From: Turnera subulata
Lineage: Eukaryota > Streptophyta > Magnoliopsida > Malpighiales > Passifloraceae
DNA: 64,000 nt
NCBI GenBank assembly: GCA_028386065.3
Contig: JAKUCV010000968.1
Coordinates: 133,142-197,141 of the forward strand
Direction: 5' to 3'
The notes beneath the pieces were generated by a model. It did no database searches. It was not told where the DNA came from and saw nothing but the letters and a program-made list of their open reading frames with translations. A program made the translations under genes and the position numbers. Every line of letters begins with the position of its first letter. Positions within the stretch are counted from its first letter, which is position 1. Below, in pieces: positions 32,358 to 42,327 of the stretch.

Positions 32358-32764
32358 TGATATAAAATGAGAAATAGGGAGCCCAAATTGGGAGAGATTT
32401 TTATTGATGATAAATGCTGAATACAACAGATTCGAAATAGAGAGAATATTAACTTTCTGTTATTCGTACAACATGACCCCTTATATTGTGGGCTTAGTAC
32501 ATTATGTTATCTTTTGGTTTTCCTCCTGCCACAACACCTTGGAACATCTACTGGTCTCTTGACTCTTTTACTCCCACTTGCCTGATGTGACTGGACAAGT
32601 GTCCAACCCTTGTCGTGTTTGTTTTACTGTATTTTTAACTTAGACAATTTAATTCTTCTCCTGAGCTGGTTTTGTTGGGCTTTTGTTTGTCTGGATCTTA
32701 TAGAATTGGGCTTGTGGATTGTATTCTTACCAAAGATTTAAGCACGTTGGGCTATATTATACCA
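32358..32764 (-). repeat. Complete LTR of W
   Basis: 407 bp from TGATATAAAATGAG to CTATATTATACCA. The ends are inverted repeats (TGATATAA and, in the other copy, TTATATCA). It aligns with 17523-17750 over its right half. Confidence 0.65.
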
Positions 32765-33174
32765 GGTGGTTTTGTCTTCGAAAATTCACCAACGTATTTA
32801 GAGTCTTGCCTTGATTTGGTACCGTCTCAAAAAACTCAAAGGAAAGCTGATGCCAACGTTATAATAAATAAAGATTTAGAAAGTTCACCTAACCTTATAA
32901 CTTGCTCACATTGAATTACCATAACTAACTTGCAGTAATTCAAATCATAAGCGTAACTGATCAAATCCTATGCTCGCCCAATTAAAGATATTATCGAGAC
33001 TACATCTTTGAAAAAAAAATAATCATAAATACCCTTAGGATTTATATAAAGAGATTACCAAATCAAATCATATTGATACAAAACAAATACTCTGAGTATA
33101 AGTCAGATATCAACCAAAGAGAGAAAGAGAAATTTATTAAGAGTTTTCCAGTTTCCAGTTACAAAAGAATCTCG
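32765..33174. other. Unassigned AT-rich sequence
   Basis: AT-rich sequence right of the W LTR. No domain, no repeat seen elsewhere in the window, no gene I can support. It may be the DNA into which W inserted. Confidence 0.3.
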
Positions 33175-33530
33175 TTTTACATTGTGATATTTTCCCTTTA
33201 TACTCCCATGCCCAACATGCCCCGGTCAATGCCTGTGCAACTCTCTTTCCCATTGCAATAGGACAACGTGTCACGTGCCTACTGGGTGTCGCAAATTGCA
33301 GGTGGATAAGGAGACAGACCAGGTGATGGGCTGGACCTGAAGCTGGAGGGCCTTTTACATTGTGATATTTTTTTTTTATACTCCCCTGCCTCTCGTGTCC
33401 CGGTCATTGCCTGTGCAACTCTCTTTCCCAATGTGATAGGACCACATGTCACTCGCCTATTGGGTGTTGCAGATTGCAGGTGGATAAGGAGACAGACCAG
33501 GTGATGGGCTGGACCTGAAGCTAGAGGGCC
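33175..33530. repeat. Tandem duplication, two units of 178 bp
   Basis: The block beginning TTTTACATTGTGATATTTT at 33175 repeats from 33353, with about ten percent differences, through GATGGGCTGGACCTGAAGCT. It is a local head-to-tail duplication just upstream of a promoter-like and exon-like stretch. Confidence 0.85.
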
Positions 33531-33642
33531 TTTTCTGTTTGGGCCACGGTTGCAAGGCCTTTAAACCCATTTTATATCAGTTGCCCCATAGGGAGGGGCG
33601 GTTTTGGAACACCAAAATAAACCTCCCTATATTCTCGCCATC

Positions 33643-33720
33643 ATGGCGTTTTTTGAAACTACATTAACTGCCCTTGTTCTCTTCGTGTTCCTCACCCTTC
33701 TCAACTCCTCTCTTGTCCGG
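33643..33720 (+). pseudogene. Exon-like fragment encoding a signal peptide
   Basis: ATG at 33643 opens 26 codons, MAFFETTLTALVLFVFLTLL and a short tail NSSLVR. This is a classic secretory signal peptide. It ends at CGG followed by GTAAGC, a good plant splice donor. A TATA-like TTTTATATCAG lies near 33571-33581, about 65 bases upstream. I find no matching second exon before the next LTR at 34176, so this may be the first exon of a gene cut off by retrotransposons. Family unknown. Confidence 0.35.
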
Positions 33721-33879
33721 GTAAGCTTTTATCAACAATTTTCTTCTTTTCGTCTTCTCTTCCTTAGTATTTTCTGCTTCCATTTCCAGCTTTTCCCTCT
33801 CTCGCTCGTGCTTTTCTTCCAATCCGTGAGTTTTTTTTTCTCTTCTTAAACTACTCTCCTCCTTTTCTATCTTCTAATC

Positions 33880-34098
33880 ATGACCCCTGCCGCTGTGCTG
33901 TTAAAAACGCATGAAGTCTGCCATTTTGCCTTGGTGCTCATGGATCCTAACCCTCCTCCCGGGTTGACCGTGGAATCCCTTAAAAACAGGGATTCTTACG
34001 ACAAGCAACCAGCCGACAACGAGTTTTTTATTTTTCCTCGGCAAATCAATTTTTGGCTTCACCTCCCGTTTACTGATTTTGAATTTGCATTCCTACGG
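33880..34098 (+). pseudogene. Possible transposon-protein fragment
   Basis: A 73-codon frame. The second half reads NEFFIFPRQINFWLHLPFTD and ends in FAFLR followed by GTGAAT, a possible splice donor. The pattern of a charged turn, a short strand and then hydrophobic-Leu-Pro resembles the start of the putative plant transposon or gag-like domain seen in many plant retroelement reading frames. The match is by eye and weak. It sits 78 bases left of an LTR end. Confidence 0.25.
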
Positions 34099-34175
34099 TG
34101 AATGGATCTTTCTCCCATTCAGATTCAGCCTCTTACAAGGACCTTTTTGGCCATGTTCGAGGTCTGGTTCCGCAG

Positions 34176-34422
34176 TGTGAATACCCGACCCAAAATCAGT
34201 TGGGCCTATTCACCTATTCCTTTTCACCTTCTTCCTCGGGTCAATCCCATGTCAATGGAGTCGCCACCCAAATTTTATTAAGGATAAAATTTGGGAAAAA
34301 CCTTTGTATAACTCCTTTAGGGAACATGGTTATGACGAACTAAAGACATGGGATCAAGGGTTTGCCACGGATGGGAAGGTGTTAGGCACCCATCCATGTT
34401 GGGTCGAAACCTTGTGCAATTG
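34176..34422 (-). repeat. 3' end of a Tat-type LTR, minus strand
   Basis: Read on the minus strand it runs from AATTGCACAAGGTTTCGACC to GGGTCGGGTATTCACA, equal to the last 250 bases of the plus-strand Tat LTRs (for example 45148-45391). No primer site follows at 34175, so it is a 3' LTR end. It could be the 3' LTR of element X. Element A has inserted into it at 34423. Confidence 0.75.
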
Positions 34423-35037
34423 TGTGAACACCCAAATTTGACCCATAAAAATTATATTGAGATTAGACTCCAGATGTGTTTGAATCATAAGATTGATAAG
34501 TTAGTCATGGGTTGAAGCATGGAAGGGGTTTAATTTTAGTAGAATTTATACGTTATAGTAATTAAGACTTTTATATGCCTAGGATTCATGAGACGATTTA
34601 ATCATAGGATGTGTTAAGGACTAAATTGCTAAAATATATTTTATCTTATTAAATTTGGGCTTGTATATTTATTAAACCCAATTATATTTATTCTTGGGTT
34701 GAAGATAAATGTAAGGGTCCAATTTAATAAGGTATGGACTTTTCTTCAGAGTTGCACATCTTATTAACACTTTGCTTGCACACAAATTTAGCTCTGATTT
34801 TCGTGGAAAATCAGAGTTAAATCATTCCTTAATAGCAAGGATGTTTTTGGTATGATTTTGGCTTTAAATGAGGAATCAATGTGTAATTAGTCAATTAGGA
34901 GATGATTGAGAGGAGTAGTAATCAAGGAAGCAGAGGATTCTGGGCAGTCTAGAGGTTAATTACGCGGTAGGATCAATCAGGGAGAAATTAGGGGAGAATC
35001 AGGACCGAAAAAGAAAGAACGGGTGAGAAACGTAGGC

Positions 35038-35150
35038 GCGGGCGGTCATTTCGGGATGACCGCCCGCGCCTGGGCGGTCTTCCACCCATGACCGCCCTGG
35101 CCTGGCTGTCATCCATAGGATGACCGCCGGCCACGGTCATGCACCCCCGG
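35038..35150. repeat. GGCGGTC/GACCGCC palindrome cluster (LTR A)
   Basis: GC-rich cluster with GGGCGGTCAT facing ATGACCGCCC, then GGGCGGTC facing ATGACCGCCC, then GGATGACCGCCGGCC. It lies 120-230 bp upstream of the TATA box. Diverged counterparts are at 44190-44290 and 57440-57545. Confidence 0.65.
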
Positions 35151-35268
35151 AAATGCGTTTTCTCCCCTGATTTTCGCCTGTAATCTGATTCTACTCGGTT
35201 TTGGCCCAGATGTTTGGCCATTACCTTGGTCATTAAGATGGTCCACGCCCCTAGGCTACCCAGAAAAC

Positions 35269-35276
35269 TATAAATA
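35269..35276 (+). promoter_or_regulatory. TATA box of LTR A
   Basis: TATAAATA in CTATAAATAGG. The same box is at 40052 and 44416, as TATAGATA at 50969, and weakened in LTR E near 57669. Confidence 0.7.
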
Positions 35277-36027
35277 GGACCCTCCTCTCACATTTCAAGG
35301 GACACACTCGATTACAGAAACACTCTTCATAAAGCTTTGAAGCTCGGAGAAACTCTCTCTCTCCAAGCTTGAGAAATAGTTCCAGAGGCAAAACTCTGGT
35401 AGAATTTCGTGGGCAGCATCATCCATTGAAGGCAGAAAAGGAGAATCAAGAGAAACTCCAAGATTGAGTTAAGGAGTGGGAGGAAATTGTGTGGGAGGCA
35501 CAACCCAAACCAAGGAGCTAGAGGAGGGCTACAAGAGGTAATCCTAATCTTTTTTTGTCTGACCAATTATTGTTGAGATGTTGATGATGATGTGATTGTT
35601 GTGATGCCATGTCGAGAATTATGTGGGCTTTGAACCCGATCGCCGGGATACGTGGGTGGTTTCTAGTGGTGGAAACTCAAGCCCAATCTTCTTCCTCTCC
35701 ACTTTCTTTTTAATATTCAGTTCTTATGTGCTTTGGTGCTCACACTTGCACACTTGCACAAGACATACAAAATCATCCAATTGCAAAAAGTTTCGCCCCA
35801 ACATGGATGGGTGCCTAACACCTTTCCATCCATGACGAATCCCCGGATCCAGCAACTTTGGTTCGCTATCAAGTAGCCTAAATGGAGTCACCTAAAGGGT
35901 TTTCCCATGTTTTTGTCCCTTAATAAAATTTTGGGTGGCGACTCCAAAGATGTTGGATGACGGTTATGATGAAGGTGTAAGGGAAAGGTGAATACGCCCA
36001 AGTGATTTTGGGTCGGGTATTCATAGC

Positions 36028-36045
36028 TGGCGACTCCACTGGGGA
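36028..36045 (+). other. Primer-binding site of A (tRNA-Arg type)
   Basis: TGGCGACTCCACTGGGGA, two bases after the LTR end. The Ogre/Tat branch uses a tRNA-Arg site of this kind, which supports the lineage call. Confidence 0.75.
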
Positions 36046-36799
36046 CTTTGAGGGTTCAAGAAACTTTGTGCGATTATTGAATTTCTGTATGCCTTTTTAT
36101 GTGTCATCATAAGTGCCCTGCATTCATGATAAATGTTGTGAAGCCCATACCGTAAGAGGGCCAGGGGATCCAAGTCCGCTACAATGCCTTCTTTAAGCGA
36201 TAGTGGCTTGTGTGAACCGGTTTCTCACTGCTCATGCAATGATAGGGATTAATGGGCCTTGGACCTCACGCGATATCTTTTATCACATGTGAGTAGGCCA
36301 AATGATTCCTTAGCGACTATCCTTTTAGCCCCCAACCACCTGCATGCCCTGAGCATCTCATGCATGATGGATCAATAAGTGTTAAGTGCATCCGTGTGAT
36401 GTTTATTGTGTTTTATATGTGTATGACATGCCTTGTTATTTTTGCGATTCAATTTTATGCGTATATTGGGGTTGGAGAGAATTGGAAAAAAAAGAGAAAG
36501 AAAGATACCTCGACAGTCCAAGAAGCGATTTGCCAAATCAGAGCATCTTGAGAATCTTCACTTTACAGAAGTTTGGGTTGGTGCCCGGTTGCTTCGAGAA
36601 TTTTGAAAAGTTAGCATCGTCATGCATTACACATAACTTCTTGCATAATTTCAAAAAAAAAAACATGAAACGTGCCGAGTCAAGAGTCTACCCTCATGCT
36701 CCTTTCCCCTTTACCTAAATCAGCTGTTGTCCACATTTTTCTTTGAACCTTCCCAAGTACTGAAACCCACCTATTCACCATTGACAGTAAGAAGAAATC
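36046..36799 (+). other. Leader of element A
   Basis: Non-coding leader of about 750 bases, conserved in other Tat copies (40801-41130, 45412-45750, and 59841-59800 in reverse). It holds the block GAGCATCTCATGCATGATGG. Confidence 0.5.
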
Positions 36800-37381
36800 A
36801 TGAGCAATGAGCATGCGGACCAGATAAGGAACACTAGGGGCATGAGGATGAGTCCCACAGACGAACCAATGGGACATGAATCTCCATTGTATGAAGAGAG
36901 GAACCTAAAACAAGAGAAGGTGGTGAAGCTAACATTTCGAGCCTTAATGAATAAGCTGGAGGAGACGATTCTTCGAGGGGTTTTGTCGGGGCAGCCACTG
37001 GCCCAAGTAGCCATGAAACAATTCCGTGATGCTATGGGGCAATATGCATTGGTTGAGGATGTGATAAGAGGAATTCAACTCCGTAACGCGGCGCTAACCC
37101 GGGAAAGTTTGAATGCGAAGAGGAATCTTGAGGACCTCATTGATCAATTTGGGGTAGGCAATTGGAATGACTGGGATAAAACGTCAAGATCTGATGAACG
37201 CTTGAGATCTCAAGATTGTGCGATGATGGAAAGGGGTGAGGAAGATGGACCAGAAACTGATGATGAAACATTGGTGATCAGAGTTCAACAAGATGACCCG
37301 AAGAAAACTATCACCATAGTGCCACGAAGGAAGCTTGTGTATCCGGACAAGATAGAGTGGACAACGGAGAAGGATGTTTGA
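36800..37381 (+). CDS. Tat/Ogre-like leader reading frame of unknown function
   Basis: 193 codons from the ATG at 36800 to TGA at 37379-37381. It follows the primer site by 0.75 kb, where Ogre elements carry ORF1, a protein of unknown function upstream of gag. The N-terminal 45 residues are polar (MRMSPTDEPMGHESP). Residues about 48-115 form two or three predicted helices (FRALMNKLEETILRGVLSG, AMKQFRDAMGQYALVEDVI). The C-terminal part is acidic and then basic (EEDGPETDDETLVI, VPRRKLVYP). No enzyme motif, zinc finger or membrane segment is visible. The frame is intact and its composition is non-repetitive. Y and Z have lost any counterpart at this place. The ORF1 equivalence rests on position, not on sequence I can compare. 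Confidence 0.55.
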   Translation: MSNEHADQIRNTRGMRMSPTDEPMGHESPLYEERNLKQEKVVKLTFRALMNKLEETILRGVLSGQPLAQVAMKQFRDAMGQYALVEDVIRGIQLRNAALTRESLNAKRNLEDLIDQFGVGNWNDWDKTSRSDERLRSQDCAMMERGEEDGPETDDETLVIRVQQDDPKKTITIVPRRKLVYPDKIEWTTEKDV

Positions 37382-38127
37382 GGCTACTAAGGGGTTAGGA
37401 GGAAGTTCTGTTATCATTTAAAGTCCAGTTTGTCTTTCATATTTTAGAATAAAGAGGATTGGGCGTGTCCTTGTTAGCCTCACCTCAAAGAGTCGATACC
37501 ATGCGTTTGATGTCCCTTTCACTAACATTATGAAATGAATGCTTCTTACCTCCTATGAAAGTTGGAATCTTAAGTCTTATGAAAATTTGTTGGCTTGGCT
37601 TGGGAATCATAAAATCAACTACGAAGACCTGATCCAATAAATTCAAGTCTGTCTCCAAGTTTTTTTGTATTAAGTGCCTAGCTCATGAAGTCTCTTCCCG
37701 GAAAAGAAAAAAAAAAAAAGAAAAAGAGAGAAAAAAAAGAAAAAGAAGAGAACTTTTTGGCTTCATGACCAATGTGCCATTTTATGTATCTTTCATTATT
37801 TTGTAAGATTTAGAAAGACTGAATATTAAATTTATTGGTACGTAGGCAGCTCAAGGAAGAGTTCGGTCTAAACAATTTTGGTTCCCAAACCAAGTCGAGA
37901 GAAAGTAATAAGGGTTAACATTAAGTCCAGTTCATTAGGAGTAGCTTGAAGCATTTGAAGAACTGCCCCGAATTCCTACAAGTTACATGCCTCTTATCCC
38001 ATTGACCATGATTAAGCCATTCTTCAGACGTGTCACCACCAAAATCTCAAGTTTTCCATCACCCATTCCGACATTGGATCACATGCCCTTAGTAAAAATA
38101 AAAAATAAAGGGAGGGAGAATCAGTCC
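37382..38127 (+). other. A internal sequence after the reading frame
   Basis: Non-coding. It contains AACTACGAAGACCTGAT (37618-37634), shared with Z near 47440 and Y near 52952, a purine tract at about 37700-37750, and a TACGTAGGCAGC block near 37840. Confidence 0.4.
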
Positions 38128-38210
38128 GCTAGGTTGAAAACCCGAAAGGGCGGCCTAGGAAAAAGTTAGGACGTGCCCGCTAGGTTGAAAACCCGAAAGG
38201 GCAATCTAGG
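38128..38210 (+). other. Tandem pair of conserved stem-loops
   Basis: Two copies, 38128-38159 and 38179-38210. Each has an outer stem CTAGG pairing with CCTAG (TCTAG in the second copy), and an inner hairpin CCCGAAAGGG with a GAAA (GNRA) loop. They are separated by AAAAGTTAGGACGTGCCC. Further copies are at 48467-48498, 53843-53874 and 53894-53925. It is probably a structured element of the retrotransposon RNA. Confidence 0.6.
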
Positions 38211-38590
38211 CAAAAGTTAGGGCTAAATGAAGTTTGGGGAAATCTGGGAAGTATGCTCATTGACAATACAAGTTGCTATCAAGGGTGGTTTTTCAAACAA
38301 GAAGTAGAAGAACCTAGTGATTTCGTGAAAACCCATTAAATCTATGCTTGAGCTAGCCCAATACCCATGACACATGACTCGGCCGTTTTCAAAGATTGCA
38401 TGCCTGATTGCATTTCATAAATAAGAGGAGAAAAATACACATGCATCAGAAATTAGAGGACAGGTTCATTAAAAGTACACACATCTAGTGTCTAGGACAT
38501 GCATATATTACATACACAGATCAAGACTGGCTCTTCTTGCCACGGGACTGACGAGTCGGTCAAAGGCGCTCCTAGATAGTATTTTCGGAG

Positions 38591-38826
38591 TCACCCGAAG
38601 TATGATCTGAAGCAGGTGGGACTGGCTGGGGGATAGTGGGAGGGGGGGCAGATCCATGGGGCCGAGGGTCTTGAGGTAGTGGCACTGGGTGAGCACATCC
38701 GCCTTCCCTCACGCAGGAGGTCAGCTCTCGTATCCGAATAGCCTGAGCCGTCAAAGTCGCCTTCGCGCGGCCGAGCAAAGTCCAGAGCTGGGAAGCCTCG
38801 GCTAGCGGGAGCTGTCATCAACAAAG
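38591..38826 (-). other. Exon-like fragment of unknown origin
   Basis: On the minus strand a frame follows a splice-acceptor-like GATGACAG at about 38827-38820. It reads LAEASQLWTLLGRAKATLTA then RIRELTSCVREGG and a Pro-rich tail. Helix plus Pro-rich tail resembles the C-terminus of plant retroelement accessory proteins, but I cannot name a family. It lies between element A and the RT remnant of X. Confidence 0.25.
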
Positions 38827-38984
38827 AGTCAGTCAGATCATAACGGCAAGAGAAAACATACATAAAGCATGAATGCAAAGGAAGGTACCGAAGTGATGCC
38901 GACCTGAAATGGAGGAAAGTCGGAAGGAAGATCCTCGGAAAAGGGAACTCTGCAACGTCTGTAAGAATCATCACCACCAGAAAC

Positions 38985-39566
38985 CCAACCCGAATCTGCT
39001 TCTCAATTTCTTCTTTCACCTTCAAGGCCCACTGGAGCTGGAGCAGGCGGGCTTTCGGCTTTACTGGCTTGGCATTCAGGAAAAGAAGAATCCGATATTG
39101 AGCGATAGCCGAATCGATCCCTGGCATGTCTTCATAGGACCATGCAAACACATCCACGTATTGCTTAATCAAAGCTGCCAAATTTCTTGAGTCGAGTTTT
39201 CGAGAGCCGTGCCAATCCTTGTGATCTTCGGATCAGTGTTGGTATCGAGATTGATTTCGACAGAATCCAGGAGTTCACTCATCTCATTACATCCACACAT
39301 ATTATGCATGCAATAAAATCATCACAGAAAACATCCAAGTAAGCAAAAGAGTGCCTCATTTCATCATTCTTTATGGTTTTGGAACAAGAAAATATAAAGT
39401 CAAAAGAATCATTGTCTGATTCCTTGGTTACACTTTCAGGTTCACTAACTATTTCAGACTCGCTTCTAGACTCAGATGCTACAAAGGGATCCATGTCAGC
39501 TCTTTCCTCGATTGTCTTGAAGACCACACTTGACTTATGCCATTCTTAGTTCCTGCCTGCCTGCTT
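38985..39566 (-). pseudogene. Gypsy (Tat) RT N-terminal remnant of X
   Basis: On the minus strand, pieces in different frames read ELLDSVEINLD, then KITRIGTALE, then YVDVFAWSYEDMPGID, and finally WALKVKEEIEKQI and GFL. This is the lead-in to the reverse transcriptase of Tat-type gypsy polyproteins, where the DVFAW..DMPGI block precedes the first RT motif. The sequence stops matching after GFL near 38985, before any catalytic motif. It contains internal stops (near 39280 and 39182). The upstream acidic segment (from ERADMDPF) belongs to the inter-domain spacer. Confidence 0.8.
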
Positions 39567-39571
39567 GATAT

Positions 39572-40780
39572 TGTGAACACCCAAATTTGACCCACGAATT
39601 TGCCACAAAAATTAGATTCTAAACATGTTCGAACTTAGGGTTAATGAGATGATTTGATCCTAGGAGTAAGGCACGTCAGGAATTTATTTTAGTGAAAATA
39701 ATATATTTTTGTAGTTTAAGCCTTTGTATATTGGAATACTAGGATTAATGAGATGATTTAATCTTAGGGTAAAATATATAATAAGGTTTATTCACACTGA
39801 AATGTGTTTATTCCATTATTAGGGCCTTTTATCTATCTTTAATCCAATTTTAATGAGATAATTTATCTCTGGGTTGAGGATGGGATTAAGGGCCCAAATT
39901 AATGAATTCCCTAGAGTTTAATTAGCCCACAAACACTTTACTTGCAGACTAATTTTGGTTCTGATTTTCGATCCTACGCGATTTTGGACCAGATTTTCAG
40001 GTATAATCTTCACCATTAAGCAGGTCCACGCCCCTAGGCTTCCCAGAACACTATAAATAGGACCCCTTATACACAATTCTTCTCACACATACACCCGTAA
40101 GCCTTGAGTGCTTGCAGAAACTCTACCTCCCCAAGTCCATAGATACATTCTTAGGCAAAAACTCTGGAGGAATTTCATGGGAGGCATCAACAGTAGTCCA
40201 ACAAGGAAAAGTCAAGAAGAGGATCAACCATTGAGCTTAGAAGTGGAAAGAAGGTGGGTGTAGAACTCAACCATTGCAAGGAGCTAGAAGAGGGCTACAA
40301 GAGGTAACACTAAACCTTCTTTTGATTGATCTTTGTTGATTATATATTGATTCTTTTGTTGATGTAAGTGGCCGATTTGTGCCATGTTTAGAACTACGTG
40401 GCTTTGACCCCGGTCACTCGGGTACGTACGTAGTCTCGGTTTTTACAACAGGAAGCAAGCCAAATCTTCTTCTTCTCCCCCATTTTTTTTATTTTCCACA
40501 CTTGCACACTTGCTCCAGGCTCACTTGCATTTTGCAGTTGCACATAGTCTCGACCCAACACGGATGGGTGCCTAACACCTTCCCATCTGTGACGAACCCC
40601 GATCTTATGACTTTGGTTCGCCATGACCATGTAGCCTAAAGGAGTCACTCTAAGGTTTTTCCCAAGTTTTGTCCTTAATAAAATTTGGGTGGCGACTCCA
40701 ATGTCCTGGGAATGAACCGAGGAATAATGGTGAAAGGATTAGGTGAATAGGCCCGAGTGATTTTGGGTCGGGTATTCACA
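39572..40780 (+). repeat. 5' LTR of Y, with an internal deletion
   Basis: 1,209 bp, TGTGAACACCC to GGGTATTCACA, TATA box at 40052-40059. Compared with the 3' LTR it lacks about 360 bp between TGATTTTCG (39969) and ATCCTACGCG. The lost part includes the GGCGGTC palindrome cluster. TTTCG at both edges suggests deletion by microhomology. Confidence 0.85.
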
Positions 40781-40782
40781 GT

Positions 40783-40800
40783 TGGCGAATCTACTGGGGA
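40783..40800 (+). other. Primer-binding site of Y
   Basis: TGGCGAATCTACTGGGGA, differing by two bases from the intact Tat site at 36028. Confidence 0.7.
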
Positions 40801-42327
40801 AGTAGTGGGTTCAAGGAACTTTGTGCAATCGTTGAATCTTGTGTGCCTTTTTATGCGTCATTATAAGTGCCTTGCATTCACGATGATTGATGTGAAGCCT
40901 CTACCGTAAGAGGGTGAGGGAATCCAAGTCCACCACAATGCTTTCTTTAGGCGATGGCGGCTTGAGTGAACCCGTTTCTCGATGCTTAGCAATGATGGGG
41001 ATTAATGGGTCTTGGACCTTACGCGATATCCATTATCACATGTGAGTAGGTCAACCTATTCCCTAGCGGCAATCTCTAGCCCCCAACCAGCTGCATATCC
41101 TGAGCATCTCATGCGTATTGAATCAATTAGTGGTATGTGCATTTTTGTGTGATTATTATTGTGGATTCTTGTATGTGTGAATAGAGTGTTCTTACTATGA
41201 TAAACCAGAAAACCAATAAAAAATATATAGGAAAGTATATAGTAAAAAAAAAAATCGCTGTGCCCGCCTCGCACAGGCAAAGGGCGCCGCTGCTTGACTC
41301 CGCCCGCTAACTAGCTAGCGGGATCGCCGTGCTAACTCTGCGTAGGGTGCTACATCGCATGGTATGAATTGTTGTGTCTAGGAAAGGAACTCTAGGGGAG
41401 TAAGTATACATGTCTAAGGAGATTATATTTTTCTGGTGTTGCTTTCTAGTTGATATGCTTAGTCGATCCACCTTGTTTTAGGGAATTCACATTTGCATAC
41501 ATTTGACATTGCATCGCAAGTTTTTCAAAGCACAAAATATAAATTTGAGCTAGGGCGTCTCACTTTTTCAAATCTTCATCTCTTTGGGCTTGAGTCTTGA
41601 AAGAAAGAAAAATGAAGAAATGTTTTGAAAGGATAATGAAACATGTTTTGCAAACGTATTCCGTCACGCTTTTCCCACTGTTTCCAAATATCTTGAAAGA
41701 AAACAAAGCCTGAGTCTAGGATCCCTGATGTCCATGAACTTTATCATTAGAATTGAACCCTTAGGACACCAGGGGTGGCTAGTGCCTTAGTTGGAAGGAG
41801 ATGATGACGATATTAGCGATAATGGATACGTCACAAGGCGATGAATCTTAGTAGAGGGGAGATGATTAAGACATTGGAAGTCATGGGGGTATCCTAAGGC
41901 AAAAGGTGAGAAGAAGACCGAAACAGTAAGAAGCATCGAACTGAGACACCACGGTGACTTTGGGCCTTCTCGCATTAGGAGATGTAAGACCCATTATTTT
42001 TGGCAGAAGAAGGGAGATGACTTGTCTTGGTTTGGCCTTCTCATGAGAGGAGATGCAAGCCCCAATATCGGTGGCAGAAAAAGAGAAATAGGATGACTTG
42101 GTTGGGCTTTCTCGGGAGAGGAGGCGTAAGCCCCAGTAACTCTAGTAGAAGAGGTGGTACGAGGTGATTTGGTTGAGCCTTCTTCAAAAACACAGATGTA
42201 AACCGCAGTTTTTACTTGTGAATCAAGTCGATGATCCAAGATAAGAAGTCGAGATGAAGAATCAAATTGAAGAGCCAACCCGATGAGCCAAGTTGATAAG
42301 CTGATTTAATAAGCCAAGCCGTGTAGC
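40801..42327 (+). other. Y leader and internal region before Z
   Basis: Non-coding, co-linear with 45412-46750 of Z. A GC-rich inset at about 41254-41330 is absent from Z. It ends at GTAGC (42323-42327), the left duplication of Z. Confidence 0.5.

Larger units (their letters stand above)
17523..32764 (-). mobile_element. Element W: non-autonomous LTR element split by T
   Basis: Two copies of one LTR flank this region: 32358-32764 (complete, 407 bp) and 17523-17750 (the piece left after LTR U cut in). The complete copy is bounded by TGATATAA and an inverted partner TTATACCA; the other copy ends in the unmutated TATATCA. The internal parts, 17751-19156 and 30042-32357, join seamlessly once T and its duplication are removed. 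They hold no protein domain, only T-rich prose-like sequence and tandem repeats. Minus orientation is inferred from the leader repeats next to 32357 and is uncertain. It resembles a LARD-type non-autonomous element. Confidence 0.6.
34423..36025 (+). repeat. LTR of element A
   Basis: 1,603 bp starting TGTGAACACCC and ending GGGTCGGGTATTCATA. It has TATAAATA at 35269-35276, a GGCGGTC/GACCGCC palindrome cluster at 35038-35150, and a poly-A signal-like CTTAATAAAA near 35920. It matches LTRs at 39572, 42328, 50938 and 56817. Confidence 0.85.
34423..38500 (+). mobile_element. Element A: Tat/Ogre-like LTR element, 3' part lost
   Basis: LTR 34423-36025, a tRNA-Arg-type primer site at 36028, a leader, an intact 193-codon frame (36800-37381), then non-coding DNA with two conserved stem-loops (38128-38210). 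No 3' LTR is found before the X fragment near 38830-39566, so the right end, placed at about 38500, is a deletion edge I cannot fix precisely. The long leader and an extra reading frame before gag fit the Ogre branch of the Tat lineage. Confidence 0.6.
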
